A stretch of 64,000 bases of DNA from Parabacteroides timonensis (GCF_900128505.1 NZ_LT669941.1:979526-1043525); one strand, 5' to 3'; shown: positions 52,184 to 62,244, counted from the stretch's first letter. Notes: generated by a model not told the origin, from the sequence alone. Translations and numbers: made by a program.

Positions 52184-55100
52184 ATGGAAAGTAGCGATAA
52201 AACCTCCAAGAGTTTCAACGGCACTGTTCATTTGGAATATTTGCCATGTGTCAATTATGCAATGATACATAACCATGTACCAGCATTCAGTTTTTGTGAA
52301 TTGATAAATAATGACGAGATAGATTGGAACGAGGTAAAGATCTCCATAAGCGGAGAACTCATCAAATATTCCGATTGTGTTCTTGATATCGTACCACAGG
52401 GGCAAAATATACAAATCGTTTCACTCGAAATATCCCCCGAAGTTGAGAGATTAATCGAACTTACGGAAGGAATCGATACTACTTTTAACCTGATCATCTC
52501 AACTGGTGGCGAAGTCCTTTATCAACAGGCTTATCCCATCAAATTAATGGCGTACGACCAATGGCCCGGCGTCAGCATCATGCCTGAACTCCTGGCCTCT
52601 TTCGTAACCCCTAACCATCCGTTGCTATCGAGGGTTAGCGTAAACGCGTCACGATTCCTTGAAGAATGGACCGGCAATTCCGCATTAGATGAATACCAGA
52701 CACAAGATCCGAATCGTGTGCGTGCCCAAGTTGCCGCCATATATGAAGCCCTCCGATCCGAATCCCTCATCTACGCAACGATACCAGCTAGCTTCGAACA
52801 GCTGGGACAGCGCGTCCGTATGGTCGACAACGTATTAACAAATAAATTGGGGACTTGCATGGATCTGACCCTGCTATATGCCTCCTGTCTGGAAGCGAAC
52901 GGTATCCATCCCCTCTTGGTCTTGTTGAAAGGGCATATATTTGTGGGTGCATGGTTAACGGATGAGTCTTATCATCAAACAGTAGGCGATGACGCATCAT
53001 TTTTGCTTAAAGGAAGCTCCGATGGTATCAATGATATTGTACTGGTAGAATCAACAGCACTTACTTCCTCAAACAATATAGCATTTGATGATGCGGTCTT
53101 ATTAGCGCAGAATGAGCTGAAGGACGAGAATAGGTTCGATTTATTCATAGACGTCTACCGTTGTCGGTTGAATAAAATCAGACCACTCCCCCAGCGCATT
53201 GAAAATAACGGGAAATGGCAAGTAGAAAATGAAGGCATTGAACATGAAAATGCCACAAAAAAGGTAAACAGCCTGGACCGATTTGAGATAAAACTGGATA
53301 CTGCCAAACAAGAAACTACCAAACAAATTATCTGGGAACGAAAATTATTAGATTTTTCCTTGCGAAATAACCTGATCAACGTGAAGCTGGGCAAAAGAGT
53401 CATACCGTTTATCTCTTTTGAGATCGACCATTTGGAAGACCGATTGCAGGCCGGAGAGAATTATCAGATACTGTCCTGCCCCATCAAAGGAAAATTAGAG
53501 CCGAGAGATACCGGCATGTATGATTCCTCACTCTTGAAAAACGAACTTGAAGAATTGGTGATCAGCGAGCTGAAGAACAAAAGAATCCGTTCTTACCTAA
53601 CCGAGAGCGAGCTCCAGGATGCACTGAAGTTTGTATACAGGACATCCCGTACAGCGATAGAGGAAAATGGGGCAAATTCATTATTTCTGGTACTGGGCAT
53701 TCTCAAATGGTATGAGACTCCCAAAAGTATAAAGCCTCGTTTCGCTCCTATTTTATTGTTACCGATTGATATTATACGGCGAGGAGGTACAAATGGATAT
53801 GTAATTCGAACCAGGGACGAAGAGATCATATTGAATATCACTTTGGTAGAGTTACTAAAACAACAATTCGACATCAATCTTTCCGGACTTAATTCACTAC
53901 CCAAGGATGACAGTGGAGTAGATGTGAAAAAGATATTTGCTGCAATCCGTACCTGTATCCGCAATCAAAAGCGCTGGGATGTGGTAGAGGAATCCATGAT
54001 CGGACTGTTCTCATTCAACAAGTTTGTTATGTGGAATGATATCCATACTAATGCTGACAAGCTGAAAGAGAACCTTATTCTAGCCAGTCTGATGGAGAAT
54101 CGTATTAAATGGCAGGATACTAGCCAAGATGTTGACGCGAGGAAAATTGACAAATATACAGAACCTTCCAGTTTCGCGATTCCAATTGATGTGGACTCTT
54201 CCCAACTGGAAGCAGTTATCGAATCGGGAGAAGGAAAAAGCTTTATCTTGCACGGGCCTCCAGGAACCGGGAAGTCCCAGACTATCACCAATATGATAGC
54301 TAATGCTTTATACAAAGGGAAACGTGTTTTATTTGTCGCAGAGAAAATGGCTGCACTCTCAGTCGTCCAGAACCGATTAGCCAAGATCGGCTTGGAGCCA
54401 TTCTGTCTGGAACTACATTCCAATAAAGTAACTAAAACTCATTTCCTTGCACAGCTTCAGAAAGCGATCGAGGTTGTACATATCCAGTCTCCTCATGAAT
54501 TCGAGAGTATTTCCCAGCAATTATTTGAACGTAGGCGAAAATTAATCGATTATATGGAGGCCTTGCATAACCCTCATGCATACGGTTATTCCCTTTTTGA
54601 CTGTATTACAAATTATTTATCCATTCAGGGTGATGAGTTAGCTGCCGATTTTACTCTATTGGACTCCATCACGAAAGACGAGCTTACCACCCTTACAGAA
54701 AAAATTAAAGAGTTCGATACAATCTTTCAGATAATAGGACAGCCGGAAACACATCCGCTAAAAGGATTGGAGCCATATGATATTTCACTTGAGAGTAACC
54801 AAAAGTTAGAGAATAGCATCAGCCGTCTTATGGATCTACTGCCGATAATATCCACCGGAAGAACTTTTTTCTCCGACAATTGGGATTTCGTAATCCCTGA
54901 CAGCTGGGAAGGGATTGAGTTAATGGCCCAGATGAGCAGCAGACTGGTCGCTATCCCCTATCTGAACAAAGGCTTACTGGAACTGGGAGGCAAAGAGGAA
55001 CTGATTGGGGAATGGCAGGAGATCATTAACTCCGGACAAGAACGTGACAGAATATTGGCAGAACTTTCCAAAGATTACGCGCCGGAAATATTGGATGAAA

Positions 55101-57982
55101 ACGTGTTTACCCTCCAACAAGAATGGAAAGCCATCGAAATGAAATGGTTCCTCCCTAAATACTTTGCCAAACGCTCTTACCTAAAAAAGTTGAGATTTTA
55201 TAGCCCCAGCCTGCAAGAGACAAAGATCCCGAATCTCCTCGATCAACTTGGGACCTATCAAAAACAGAATAAGATCGTCCAAGAACATTCATCGGAACTA
55301 CAATCTCTTTTTGGACATTTGGGGAGACGTAATAAAGAGAAATGGGATGAGATTACCTCTATTTTATCGGCTATCCCAGGGGTTTATCAGAATTTATTAG
55401 AATACGCACGACTCACCCAAAGAAGCTTGCCGGAGACACTTAACCGTTTTTCCGATAAAATGGGTGATGACTGGAACCTATTCTTACAGACCAACAAAAG
55501 TTTACTGGACCAGTTGATACAAACATCCGATCAGATGAATCAAGTTCTCCATGACTTGAGAGGATTATGCAATATCGAATTGCCGGAAAATAACCTTGAA
55601 ACGCAACTGCCAGTACTGCTCAGAAATTGGAAGGAGCACCTAAATATGACTAAAGACTGGTATCAATGGTGCATCCGGAAAAGAGAACTTGAAACACGAG
55701 GTTTATCCATGGTTACGAATTATATCCTAAACGAGCATAAGAACGGTACCGAAGCTTCTAATGCACTTCTTAAAGGTATCTATCATAAACTCGCCTTAAA
55801 GGCTGTTGACGCTGACGAAACCTTGCGCCTGTTCAATGGCTTGCTTTTTGAGGAGATAATTACCAAATACAAACAACTAACCCACGAGTTTCAAGAATTA
55901 AGCAAAAAAGAGTTGTATAGCAGATTGGCCTCACGCATACCCTCATTAACTATGGAGGCGACCTCCAATTCTGCGGTTGGCATTTTGAAACGAAACATAT
56001 CCAACGGAGGACGCGGCACATCGATCCGTAAGCTCATAGACCAAATACCGACATTACTTCCGAAGCTATGTCCATGTATGTTAATGAGCCCGATATCTGT
56101 TGCCCAATACATTGATTTAAGCGCTGAGAAATTCGATCTGGTGATTTTCGACGAGGCCTCACAAATGCCCACCAATGAGGCTGTTGGAGCAATAGCACGA
56201 GGCAAAGCCCTGGTTGTTGTCGGAGACCCCAAGCAGATGCCACCAACGAGTTTCTTCTCTTCCACTCAAGTGAATGAGGAAGATGCCGCGTTCGATGACA
56301 TGGAAAGTATCCTGGATGACTGCATATCGCTTTCCATACCATCACGTTATCTGACATGGCACTATCGTAGTAAACACGAAAGTCTTATCGCTTTTAGTAA
56401 TGCCCAGTATTACGGGGCCAAATTATATACTTTCCCTTCTGTTGACGACCGGATATCCAAAGTCCGCCTGGTTAGGGTCGACGGCTCATATGACAAAGGG
56501 CGCACGCGCAGTAACCGTGCGGAAAGCGAAGCTATAGTAAATGAAATACTTCGCCGTCTAAGAACACCGGAGCTTTCCGGAAAAAGTATAGGTGTTGTTT
56601 CTTTCAGCCAGGTTCAACAGAACTTGATAGAAGATATGCTCCTCGAAGAATTAAGTAAATATCCGGAACTGGAAGAAAAAGCATACCAATGTGATGAGCC
56701 TATTTTCATAAAAAATTTAGAAAATGTACAAGGGGATGAGCGTGATATAATTCTATTCTCTATTGGATATGGTCCGGACAAAAACGGAAATGTATCCATG
56801 AACTTTGGTCCTTTAAATAATAAAGGAGGTGAACGACGACTGAATGTGGCTGTATCCCGTGCCCGATATGAGATGATCATTTTCTCTACCCTCAGGTCTG
56901 ATCAGATTGACTTAAAGCGCACCAAGGCAAAAGGTGTGGAAGGATTGAAAAAATTCCTCGAATTTGCTGAACGTGGAGCATCTACAATATCCATGACACA
57001 AATCCAACATCATAAAGAAAGCAATCTGGTCACGCTGATCGCCAACGAACTAGTCTCATGCGGATATAAGGTAGACACAATGGTTGGTCGATCTAATTTC
57101 AAAGTCGACTTAGCTATTATTGACCCGAAGCAACCAGATAAATATATTTTAGGGATATTATGTGATGGCAAGAATTACTATGAAACCAAGACTACACGCG
57201 ACCGCGAAATAGTCCAACCCAGCGTCTTACAGATGCTAGACTGGCAAATCATGCGCGTGTGGTCCATTGACTGGTTCGAAAATAAGGATAAGGTAGTGAA
57301 GCGTATTATTGATAAATTGGAGAGTCTTAAGAATGAGGAAACAGAGAAGGATATATCCCCTACCTTTATTACACCTAACGCAATAAAAGCATTCAGTGTA
57401 ACGGATGAACCTCTTATCGAAGTCATAAATAACCGGGAGAAAGATTATACTTTCGCGGACCTCCCTGATGTTGGTTATAATGCAGATATTGATCATGTAA
57501 TGTCTCAACCCCGAGAAGTAACAAAACAACTTGAACAGATAATAAGCATCGAACAACCCATAACAAATACCCTATTATATAAAAGGATATTGCGTATATG
57601 GAATCTAACGAGGGTTACTACCCGTTTACAGATATTCATTGATAATCTCATTCATAACCAATATAAGGATCCGCTTTCAACCAGCAATTCCGTTATCTTT
57701 TGGGAAAGTAAAGATCAAGCCGAAAATTACAGTTTTTATCGAATCAATTCCAAACGGGATATCCAAGATATTCCTATACTGGAAGTTATGAACGCAGCAC
57801 GTTACGCCATAGAGCAACAGTTATCCATGCCTATGGAAGACCTTAAAAAAACGACATCCCAACTTCTTGGGTTCAGTAAAAAAGGGGCAAACATCGATCA
57901 AGCGACAGAGCTAGCTATACGCAATTTGATAAAAATGGGGATATTTAACGATATGAATGATATGATTTCAATGAACAATTAA
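52184..57982 (+). CDS. Giant DUF4011 SF1 helicase with restriction-endonuclease-like and DUF3320 domains (Hhe-type defence protein)
   Basis: 1932 residues, cytosolic. Order of parts: N-terminal beta region; a transglutaminase-like segment (LGTCMDLTLLYASCLEANG, residues about 220-255); DUF4011 region (KQIIWERKLLDFSLRNNLIN); SF1 helicase with Walker A GPPGTGKS near 690, DEASQMP near 1320, GDPKQMPP, YRSKHE near 1392, VQGDERD near 1514 and NVAVSRAR near 1552. A restriction-endonuclease fold of the MTES_1575/Vsr-like type follows (residues about 1614-1698: FKVDLAIID, LGILCDGKNYY, RVWSIDWF), then DUF3320 at the end. This matches the single-gene Hhe anti-phage architecture. The usual GIExDG acid is replaced by Leu (GILCDG), so the nuclease may be altered. 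Confidence 0.9.
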   Translation: MESSDKTSKSFNGTVHLEYLPCVNYAMIHNHVPAFSFCELINNDEIDWNEVKISISGELIKYSDCVLDIVPQGQNIQIVSLEISPEVERLIELTEGIDTTFNLIISTGGEVLYQQAYPIKLMAYDQWPGVSIMPELLASFVTPNHPLLSRVSVNASRFLEEWTGNSALDEYQTQDPNRVRAQVAAIYEALRSESLIYATIPASFEQLGQRVRMVDNVLTNKLGTCMDLTLLYASCLEANGIHPLLVLLKGHIFVGAWLTDESYHQTVGDDASFLLKGSSDGINDIVLVESTALTSSNNIAFDDAVLLAQNELKDENRFDLFIDVYRCRLNKIRPLPQRIENNGKWQVENEGIEHENATKKVNSLDRFEIKLDTAKQETTKQIIWERKLLDFSLRNNLINVKLGKRVIPFISFEIDHLEDRLQAGENYQILSCPIKGKLEPRDTGMYDSSLLKNELEELVISELKNKRIRSYLTESELQDALKFVYRTSRTAIEENGANSLFLVLGILKWYETPKSIKPRFAPILLLPIDIIRRGGTNGYVIRTRDEEIILNITLVELLKQQFDINLSGLNSLPKDDSGVDVKKIFAAIRTCIRNQKRWDVVEESMIGLFSFNKFVMWNDIHTNADKLKENLILASLMENRIKWQDTSQDVDARKIDKYTEPSSFAIPIDVDSSQLEAVIESGEGKSFILHGPPGTGKSQTITNMIANALYKGKRVLFVAEKMAALSVVQNRLAKIGLEPFCLELHSNKVTKTHFLAQLQKAIEVVHIQSPHEFESISQQLFERRRKLIDYMEALHNPHAYGYSLFDCITNYLSIQGDELAADFTLLDSITKDELTTLTEKIKEFDTIFQIIGQPETHPLKGLEPYDISLESNQKLENSISRLMDLLPIISTGRTFFSDNWDFVIPDSWEGIELMAQMSSRLVAIPYLNKGLLELGGKEELIGEWQEIINSGQERDRILAELSKDYAPEILDENVFTLQQEWKAIEMKWFLPKYFAKRSYLKKLRFYSPSLQETKIPNLLDQLGTYQKQNKIVQEHSSELQSLFGHLGRRNKEKWDEITSILSAIPGVYQNLLEYARLTQRSLPETLNRFSDKMGDDWNLFLQTNKSLLDQLIQTSDQMNQVLHDLRGLCNIELPENNLETQLPVLLRNWKEHLNMTKDWYQWCIRKRELETRGLSMVTNYILNEHKNGTEASNALLKGIYHKLALKAVDADETLRLFNGLLFEEIITKYKQLTHEFQELSKKELYSRLASRIPSLTMEATSNSAVGILKRNISNGGRGTSIRKLIDQIPTLLPKLCPCMLMSPISVAQYIDLSAEKFDLVIFDEASQMPTNEAVGAIARGKALVVVGDPKQMPPTSFFSSTQVNEEDAAFDDMESILDDCISLSIPSRYLTWHYRSKHESLIAFSNAQYYGAKLYTFPSVDDRISKVRLVRVDGSYDKGRTRSNRAESEAIVNEILRRLRTPELSGKSIGVVSFSQVQQNLIEDMLLEELSKYPELEEKAYQCDEPIFIKNLENVQGDERDIILFSIGYGPDKNGNVSMNFGPLNNKGGERRLNVAVSRARYEMIIFSTLRSDQIDLKRTKAKGVEGLKKFLEFAERGASTISMTQIQHHKESNLVTLIANELVSCGYKVDTMVGRSNFKVDLAIIDPKQPDKYILGILCDGKNYYETKTTRDREIVQPSVLQMLDWQIMRVWSIDWFENKDKVVKRIIDKLESLKNEETEKDISPTFITPNAIKAFSVTDEPLIEVINNREKDYTFADLPDVGYNADIDHVMSQPREVTKQLEQIISIEQPITNTLLYKRILRIWNLTRVTTRLQIFIDNLIHNQYKDPLSTSNSVIFWESKDQAENYSFYRINSKRDIQDIPILEVMNAARYAIEQQLSMPMEDLKKTTSQLLGFSKKGANIDQATELAIRNLIKMGIFNDMNDMISMNN

Positions 57983-58004
57983 TATTTGTATTTCAACTAT
58001 GCAT

Positions 58005-58030
58005 AGGGGAAACCAATTTCTGTTTCCCCT
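58005..58030 (+). terminator. Hairpin after the helicase-nuclease gene
   Basis: aggggaaac (58005-58013) and gtttcccct (58022-58030) form a 9-bp stem. The downstream T-run is weak. Confidence 0.6.
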
Positions 58031-58184
58031 TACGTTTGTTCCAGTTAAAATCGTTTCCTAGTCAAGACTCACTTTATGTAACATTAAGATTATAGAACAA
58101 AACGAAGAAGAATAAGGTAATATTCCGGTAGCAATCTGAATATAACATTCTCTTGTTAACTTTTAATTTTTTAATACGTTTCCA

Positions 58185-58637
58185 CTAAAGTTTTATGTAT
58201 GTAGTGTTTTTCAATTCACGTATTGTAATTGAACTGTTTATTTTGGCAATACCGTTTATGCGTGTCAGTTTTTCGAATCTGAATTTATCATAGGCATCCA
58301 AGTCTTCAAGAACGATTTTGATTAAAAGTTCGTATTCACCCCCAATGGAATAACATTCGACAACTTCTTCCAATTGAACGATTTCATTTACGAAACGGGC
58401 GTAGTTCTCATGCTCATGAACCAATAGCGCAAGACGGCAAAACACAACTAACGGTTTACCGATTTTGTCTTTATTTACGATAGCGGCATAGTGAGAGATA
58501 TATCCATCGCTTTCCAAACGCTTTACCCTGTCATATAAAGGGCTTTTGGATAGGTTTAACTCATCTGCCAATACTTTCATGTTCTGTTTGGCATCCTTTT
58601 GCAGTGCATTTAATATGATTTTATCCGTTTTGTCCAT
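58185..58637 (-). CDS. Lrp/AsnC-family transcriptional regulator
   Basis: 150 residues from the ATG giving MDKTDKIILNALQKD; the frame is open further upstream but Lrp proteins begin here. An N-terminal helix-turn-helix (NMKVLADELNLSKSPLYDRVKRLESDGYI) is followed by the RAM ligand-binding domain (GGEYELLIKIVLEDLDAYDKF). Such proteins bind amino acids and control their metabolism or export. The gene is divergent from azlC-azlD, so it probably regulates that exporter and itself. Confidence 0.93.
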   Translation of the reverse strand: MDKTDKIILNALQKDAKQNMKVLADELNLSKSPLYDRVKRLESDGYISHYAAIVNKDKIGKPLVVFCRLALLVHEHENYARFVNEIVQLEEVVECYSIGGEYELLIKIVLEDLDAYDKFRFEKLTRINGIAKINSSITIRELKNTTYIKL

Positions 58638-58709
58638 TTTGTACCGTATTTTTTCCTGTTCATCTTTTTTATTTAGTTGGTTATGCAGGATTATTTCCTG
58701 TTTTGTACG

Positions 58710-58717
58710 CAAAAATA
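58710..58717 (-). promoter_or_regulatory. -7 box (TATTTTTG) of the Lrp gene
   Basis: On the minus strand TATTTTTG fits TAnnTTTG, 72 bases before the Lrp start. Confidence 0.5.
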
Positions 58718-58769
58718 CAACATCTTCCTCATTTTTCAACATGATACCCAGCATATATATTGAATTTCT

Positions 58770-58777
58770 TATCTTTG
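58770..58777 (+). promoter_or_regulatory. -7 box (TATCTTTG) of azlC-azlD
   Basis: Exact TAnnTTTG match, 53 bases before the azlC start. The divergent promoters are 52 bases apart, leaving room for Lrp binding between them. Confidence 0.6.
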
Positions 58778-58830
58778 CACAGGAAATAATTCTTGAAGTT
58801 AAAAAGATAAGAATATTCAAACTGTACTTG

Positions 58831-59544
58831 ATGAATAATAAGAACCAAGCTTTTTATAATGCGCGTAAACTGGCACTGACAAAAGCATTTCCGGTAATGC
58901 TCGGTATAGCTTTCCTCGGTGTCGGATATGGGGTATATATGCGTTCCTGTGGGTTCGGCATAATATGGCCTGTCTGCATGGCAGCTACTATATTTGCCGG
59001 TTCGATGGAGTTTGTTACTGTTAGCTTATTGCTTAGTACGTTCAATCCCGGTTATGCCCTGCTTCTAACGTTGATAGTGAACGGAAGACATTTGTTCTAT
59101 GGAATATCCATGTTGGAAAAGTATAGAGACATGGGGAAAAAGAAAATATGGGCTGTTTCCGGACTGATAGATGAAGTGTTTTCACTCAACTATATGACAG
59201 ATGTCCCTCCTGGTACAGACCGGAATTGGTTCATGCTCTTTGTTTCGGTCTATCTCTATGTGTCATGGATAGGAGGAACTGTTATTGGTGCGATTTCTGC
59301 CAGTGAAGCCATTGCAAGCACTAAGGGAGTAGGTTTTGTCATGACAGCTCTGTTTATCGTGATATTCATCAGCCAGTGGCAAAAAGAACAAACGCACGGC
59401 AGTTCTATATTAGGACTATTAGTTGCTGGGGCGTGCCTTATGCTTTTCGGCAAGGCATATTTCATGCTTCCAACGATCTTGATTATCACTGTGATTTTTA
59501 TGGTTCGTTGGCTGACTACAAAAGATAAGGAGAAACTGACATGA
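58831..59544 (+). CDS. azlC: Branched-chain amino acid exporter subunit AzlC
   Basis: 237 residues with about six to seven membrane segments. AzlC landmarks are AFPVMLGIAFLGVGYGV, FAGSMEFVTVSLL, TLIVNGRHLFYGISM and SGLIDEVFSL. With AzlD it exports branched-chain amino acids across the inner membrane. The ATG at 58831 (MNNKNQAF) is used; the open frame further upstream covers the intergenic region and part of the lrp gene. It overlaps azlD by 4 bp. Confidence 0.93.
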   Translation: MNNKNQAFYNARKLALTKAFPVMLGIAFLGVGYGVYMRSCGFGIIWPVCMAATIFAGSMEFVTVSLLLSTFNPGYALLLTLIVNGRHLFYGISMLEKYRDMGKKKIWAVSGLIDEVFSLNYMTDVPPGTDRNWFMLFVSVYLYVSWIGGTVIGAISASEAIASTKGVGFVMTALFIVIFISQWQKEQTHGSSILGLLVAGACLMLFGKAYFMLPTILIITVIFMVRWLTTKDKEKLT

Positions 59545-59858
59545 CGGTTACGGAACAAATTATCACCATACTTATTGTGGCACTCACCACACAGTTAACC
59601 CGTTGGATTCCATTCTGGATCTTCAGGTCTGGTGCACACACTCCCCGGTATGTAAATTACTTGGGCAGGGTATTACCTCCTGCCATATTCGGTATGTTGG
59701 TGGTCTATTGCTACAAGGATACGGATTTTCTATCACCTTCATACGGCATCCCGGAAATAGTATCGGGAATCTGTGTGGTAGTTATTCAAATGCTTTTTAA
59801 AAACATGGCTTGTTCTATTTTGTTAGGGACAGGGTTATATATTCTTCTTGTGAACTGA
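59541..59858 (+). CDS. azlD: AzlD, small membrane partner of AzlC
   Basis: 105 residues with about four membrane helices (MTVTEQIITILIVALTTQL, then VLPPAIFGMLVVYCY). This is the small AzlD subunit that works with AzlC in amino acid export. The start overlaps the azlC stop (ATGA), so translation is coupled. A hairpin at 59877-59902 lies downstream. Confidence 0.93.
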   Translation: MTVTEQIITILIVALTTQLTRWIPFWIFRSGAHTPRYVNYLGRVLPPAIFGMLVVYCYKDTDFLSPSYGIPEIVSGICVVVIQMLFKNMACSILLGTGLYILLVN

Positions 59859-59876
59859 AATATAGTTATGGTGACT

Positions 59877-59902
59877 GCCTTCTCCCGAATATGGGAGAAG
59901 GC
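59877..59902. other. Palindrome between azlD and the flavin reductase gene
   Basis: gccttctccc and gggagaaggc form a 10-bp perfect stem with a 6-base loop between convergent genes. It lacks a T-run on either strand, so it may be a weak terminator or a dispersed palindrome. Confidence 0.55.
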
Positions 59903-59945
59903 GATGAAGCAGCTCAATATATTCGTCTGTTATGGCATAGATTCC

Positions 59946-60506
59946 CTATTTCAATTTCTTACCATCCGAAAAAGCATTACCTACCTTTTTACCGACTTCC
60001 AGGTAATCGTTATTGAACGGGTCGAATATAATGGGAGATACTTTGGATACATCCACTTTACCGTTTTCGTCAAGAACGCGCTCATCTACGCTTACGTTTA
60101 TTATTTCACCTCGCAAAATACAGGTCTCTGGGTTATAGTCCTTCAATTTACATTCCAGCACTACAGACAATTCGTCAATCAACGGTGCATCCACAAACTC
60201 CGAACGGGTAGCATGAAAACCTGCACGGGCAAATTTATCCGGAACCTTATTGCCGGAAACAATACCCACGTAATCACAGGCAACCATCTGCCCGACTTCT
60301 GCCATACTCACGGTAAAAGCCTTACGCTTCAGGATATTTGCAGTCGTTTTATGTCCCTCACTGATACAAATACTAATTTCATGCATCTCGCTGATACCAC
60401 CCCAGGCGGCATTCATTGCATTGGGAGTACCATCTTCATCATAAGCAGCGATAATAAACACCGGCTGCGGATAAGTAAGGGGCTTTGCCCCAAAATTCTT
60501 TCTCAT
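59946..60506 (-). CDS. Flavin reductase-like FMN-binding protein
   Basis: 186 residues, cytosolic, with a split-barrel flavin reductase pattern: MRKNFGAKPLTYPQPVFIIAAYDEDGTPNAMNAAWGG, then HKTTANILKRKAFTVSMA. Such proteins bind FMN and reduce it or transfer electrons with NAD(P)H. It lies 6 bases after the exported flavodoxin gene and so is co-transcribed with it. Physiological substrate unknown. Confidence 0.88.
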   Translation of the reverse strand: MRKNFGAKPLTYPQPVFIIAAYDEDGTPNAMNAAWGGISEMHEISICISEGHKTTANILKRKAFTVSMAEVGQMVACDYVGIVSGNKVPDKFARAGFHATRSEFVDAPLIDELSVVLECKLKDYNPETCILRGEIINVSVDERVLDENGKVDVSKVSPIIFDPFNNDYLEVGKKVGNAFSDGKKLK

Positions 60507-60512
60507 AATAAT

Positions 60513-61049
60513 TTATTTTTTAGTCCATTTCTTAATATCTTCCTTTGTCGTACCATTCAAAAGTCGGCCTTTCTGCCATTTCAGATCAGGATAGGTTTCC
60601 TGCAGCTCTTTTTCTGCATTAGAAATACTGCTGCTACCCGATGTTGCAAACGGAATAATCGTCTTGCCTGCAAAATCATTGCTCTCAATAAAAGTATTGA
60701 TGATTCTCGGAGCAGAATTCCACCAAATAGGGAAACCTATATAAACGGTATCGTAATCTGCAAAATTCTCTGATTTGGTATTCAATGCAGGACGTGATTT
60801 GGCATCTGACATCTCTACACTGCTACGCGAGGATTTGTCATGCCAATCCAGGTCAGCAGCGACATATTCTTTTTCAGGTTGTATTTCATAGAGCGTTCCA
60901 CCTGTAACTTCTACAATCAACTTAGCAGCTTTCTCCGTTGTTCCTGTTGCCGAAAAATAAGCGACCAATGTCTTATCATTCTGCGTCTGTGCATTTATGG
61001 GGATACATAGCATCATGATCACTACCATAATCATACCTTTAACTTTCAT
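60513..61049 (-). CDS. Flavodoxin with signal peptide
   Basis: 178 residues from ATG 61049 (MKVKGMIMVVIMMLC...). The first about 22 residues form a Sec signal peptide ending INAQT, so this flavodoxin is probably exported to the periplasm. The FMN phosphate loop is YFSATGTTEKAA, and GFPIWWNSAPRIINTF and FATSGSSSISNAEKEL are the usual downstream loops. Electron transfer role; the donor outside the cytoplasm is unknown. It is followed after 6 bases by the flavin reductase gene. Confidence 0.88.
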   Translation of the reverse strand: MKVKGMIMVVIMMLCIPINAQTQNDKTLVAYFSATGTTEKAAKLIVEVTGGTLYEIQPEKEYVAADLDWHDKSSRSSVEMSDAKSRPALNTKSENFADYDTVYIGFPIWWNSAPRIINTFIESNDFAGKTIIPFATSGSSSISNAEKELQETYPDLKWQKGRLLNGTTKEDIKKWTKK

Positions 61050-61137
61050 TGTTGTCATATGCAATTCTTATTTTTATTGTTATGACACAAAATTACAGAA
61101 TAGTATCCAATATAAAAGTATATAAATCACTGATTAT

Positions 61138-61299
61138 CTAACCCAAATTACTGATCGTAAACCGCCAGCAACAAGCACACGACTGGTCTGTTATATCCGG
61201 GAAACAACTAACCATTTCTGTAATGATTCTTTCATCGATTGCACTGGCAAAGCCGGCATGTTCGATAAAACCGACCGGTGCACAAGGGTGATAAGGCAT
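61138..61299 (-). CDS. Possible small Cys-containing protein or gene remnant
   Basis: 53 codons from ATG, containing HPCAPVGFIEHAGFASAIDE and ending CACCWRFTISNLG. The reading frame looks protein-like (paired Cys, normal codon choice) but has no family I can name, and it may be the 3' end of a lost gene. The rest of 61050-61440 shows nothing else. Confidence 0.35.
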   Translation of the reverse strand: MPYHPCAPVGFIEHAGFASAIDERIITEMVSCFPDITDQSCACCWRFTISNLG

Positions 61300-61440
61300 T
61301 CGTCAAGCTGATCTGTCATAATTTTTCAAACTAAAATAAGTTTCAATTAAATACTAATTCCAACACATCAAAAGTAGACAAAATTCAAATGAGTATCATA
61401 AACAATACGGGAAAACGGAACGAACAGCGAAGGCAGGACA

Positions 61441-62244
61441 TTATTTTGACCAATAAGCTGTTTGAAGTTTATCACATGACACTTCACGGAACAAGATTCT
61501 TAGTCCGTTGCGGAAAGATTCGTTAATGAAAATAGCATCCGAAGGACAGTCTTTTTCACATTTACCGCACATGATACAATCCATTTCACCCGTTGGAAGT
61601 ATAACTTTCTTATTTTCGTCTGTCGAAAAAACATTCAGCAGACAATTCTTTACACATTTGCCACAGGATATACAACTCGTTATATTCAATAAGACAATAT
61701 TGCCAATCACTTTATTTAGACCATCCGTACGAAGATTCAACCCTTCAAAATCTGACGAGACAGCATATTTTTTTCTAAAGTCAGTTAACGGATGGGCTTT
61801 CTTTCTTATCCTCGCAGCAAACAATTTAGCCTTGAATAAGTCTTTCTCATCTGGTCTGTTTTTATTATATCCATCCATGCCGACCCACGGACCGGTACGA
61901 TCAAAACCGACACATGAAAATTCCCCTAAGAGAACACCCTCTTTTTCCTCAATCAAGGCTTTCAGCTTTTTATGATAACCTCCTAATATGGGCCTGCACC
62001 TAGTCGAAAAGATAAATACCTTTTGTCCTTTTATGGAGATATTTTTCATTAACGAAATGATCTCTTTATTATGCGATGCAAAATTAATTCCCGATCCGAA
62101 GCCTATCAGATCAAATGCGGATATATCGGACTGTGCAGCCTCCATAGGGGTTAATACTGTTGCTTTCAGCTCTTCAGCCATTACTTTCGCAACCTTCATC
62201 GTATTGCCAAGATAAGTCGATGAAACTATGATAAGTGTTTTCAT
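61441..62244 (-). CDS. Flavodoxin-ferredoxin fusion, EFR1-family
   Basis: 267 residues. Residues 1-about 165 are a flavodoxin-like domain (IIVSSTYLGNTMKVAK, GFGSGINFASHNKEI, FSTRC). Residues about 185-250 hold two 4Fe-4S clusters: CISCGKCVKNC and CIMCGKCEKDCPSDAIF. This layout is that of EFR1-type ferredoxins (flavodoxin plus two ferredoxin motifs), electron-transfer proteins of anaerobes. The first cluster motif is followed by LLNVF rather than the usual Pro (CxxC..C without P). It overlaps the next gene upstream by one base, so the pair is co-transcribed. Confidence 0.88.
   Translation of the reverse strand: MKTLIIVSSTYLGNTMKVAKVMAEELKATVLTPMEAAQSDISAFDLIGFGSGINFASHNKEIISLMKNISIKGQKVFIFSTRCRPILGGYHKKLKALIEEKEGVLLGEFSCVGFDRTGPWVGMDGYNKNRPDEKDLFKAKLFAARIRKKAHPLTDFRKKYAVSSDFEGLNLRTDGLNKVIGNIVLLNITSCISCGKCVKNCLLNVFSTDENKKVILPTGEMDCIMCGKCEKDCPSDAIFINESFRNGLRILFREVSCDKLQTAYWSK

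Noticed and set aside
58546..58830. N-terminal extension of AzlC over the lrp gene
   Set aside because: It starts at a TTG inside the lrp gene on the other strand; AzlC proteins begin near the ATG at 58831 and a good -7 box lies just upstream of it.
59877..59902. Standard intrinsic terminator after azlD
   Set aside because: The stem is strong but there is no T-run on either strand, so it is listed only as a palindrome.
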